A DNA stretch of 5,840 nucleotides from contig JAERML010000125.1 of the NCBI GenBank assembly GCA_016844425.1, forward strand, positions 1 through 5,840. The letters are read 5' to 3'. Each line of letters starts with the position of its first letter. Position 1 is the first letter of the stretch. Made by a program: the position numbers and the translations under genes. Below the pieces are notes generated by a model. The model was not told the DNA's origin, searched no databases, and saw only the letters and a list, made by a program, of their open reading frames with translations. This document shows positions 5,501 to 5,840 of this stretch, piece by piece. Origin of the DNA: Bacteroidota bacterium. GTDB lineage: Bacteria > Bacteroidota > UBA10030 > UBA6906.

Positions 5501-5840
5501 GCGACTCTCATCTCTCCTTTCATTCCAGCTAGAACTCGCTCGCGTAGCAAGTTGCGAGCGCGAAACAGGTTGGTCTTGACCGTACCGAGCGGCTGGTTCA
5601 GCACCGCCGTTATCTCTTCGTAACTCATTTCCTGCACGTAAAACAACGTCAACACGGTTCTGAATTTCTCCGGCATCCCCGCGATCTCCGATGCGATCAT
5701 TTGTTGCATCTCGTCTTCTTCCATCCTCTCCTGGATGGTTGCTTCCTCTTCGTCCACCAGAATATTGTCCAGCATTCGTTCATCGCTAACATCGAGCTGC
5801 TCCGGCTTTCCCTTCCTGCGAGTCACACGGGTGAGGCATA
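5497..5840 (-). CDS. ECF (sigma70 family, RpoE-like) sigma factor, C-terminal part (5' end outside window)
   Basis: The minus-strand frame is open from the right edge (first whole codon 5838-5836) to TGA at 5499-5497, giving 113 visible residues. A GTG at 5826 is in frame but internal: the residues before it (CLTR) continue into TRRKGK like the end of region 2. The visible part holds an acidic linker (DEEEATIQERMEEDE) and a complete sigma region 4: MPEKFRTVLTLFYVQEMSYE, followed by EITAVLNQPLGTVKTNLFRA, the helix-turn-helix that reads the -35 element of target promoters. Region 2, which binds the core polymerase and the -10 element, lies mostly outside; typical ECF factors of 180-200 residues imply about 70-85 are missing. 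The overlapping downstream anti-sigma gene is its likely partner. The promoter, and any autoregulation, would be beyond the window. Confidence 0.92.
   Translation of the reverse strand, partial: CLTRVTRRKGKPEQLDVSDERMLDNILVDEEEATIQERMEEDEMQQMIASEIAGMPEKFRTVLTLFYVQEMSYEEITAVLNQPLGTVKTNLFRARNLLRERVLAGMKGEMRVA
5514..5520 (-). promoter_or_regulatory. Ribosome binding site of the anti-sigma gene
   Basis: AAAGGAG on the minus strand lies 13 bases before ATG 5500, within the last codons of the sigma gene. The spacing is long, so initiation may rely mainly on coupling through the ATGA overlap. Confidence 0.4.

Noticed and set aside
1..5840. A novel defence, mobile or CRISPR-like system.
   Set aside because: All longer open stretches are explained by conserved housekeeping or regulatory families. 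There are no direct-repeat arrays, transposase or integrase motifs, tRNA-like sequences or compositional breaks visible by eye.

Overview
The window is an ordinary-looking stretch of bacterial chromosome. It is densely coding, a little above half G+C, and made of short conserved genes with 3-150 bp gaps. There are no RNA genes, mobile elements or repeat arrays that I can see. The clearest lineage clue is a bacillithiol-type GT4 glycosyltransferase (BshA). Together with a stand-alone 3-hydroxyacyl-CoA dehydrogenase coupled to acetate kinase and a zinc-finger anti-sigma/ECF sigma pair, it suggests the Bacteroidota/Chlorobiota/Ignavibacteriota side of the bacterial tree. That placement is inference from family resemblance, not something the sequence proves.

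Layout, left to right. (1) Positions 3-428, plus: the C-terminal part of a multi-pass Yip1-type membrane protein cut by the window edge. (2) 459-1390, plus: a 3-hydroxyacyl-CoA dehydrogenase whose frame is broken by one missing base near 741-743. It overlaps by ATGA with (3) ackA, acetate kinase, 1387-2631, plus. (4) yigZ (IMPACT/UPF0029 family), 2635-3240, minus, ends 3 bp from ackA. (5) A 154-bp divergent intergenic region carries a good sigma70-like promoter for yigZ and the ribosome binding site of (6) bshA, 3395-4552, plus. (7) A small cupin protein follows bshA after 32 bp, 4585-4914. (8) A convergent minus-strand pair closes the window: a membrane zinc-finger anti-sigma factor (4943-5500), and upstream of it, overlapping by ATGA, the C-terminal half of an ECF sigma factor that runs off the right edge.

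Functionally there are three small modules. One is acyl-CoA/acetate metabolism: the dehydrogenase interconverts 3-hydroxyacyl-CoA and 3-oxoacyl-CoA, and AckA interconverts acetyl phosphate plus ADP with acetate plus ATP. The second is the first step of bacillithiol thiol biosynthesis with a cupin of unknown role. The third is a transmembrane-signalling sigma/anti-sigma switch. The bacillithiol partners BshB and BshC are not in the window.

I found no convincing evidence of a new biological system. The points most worth a second look are the single-base frameshift in the dehydrogenase, the loss of two of its four classical active-site residues, and the Asn211-to-Ser change in an otherwise canonical acetate kinase.
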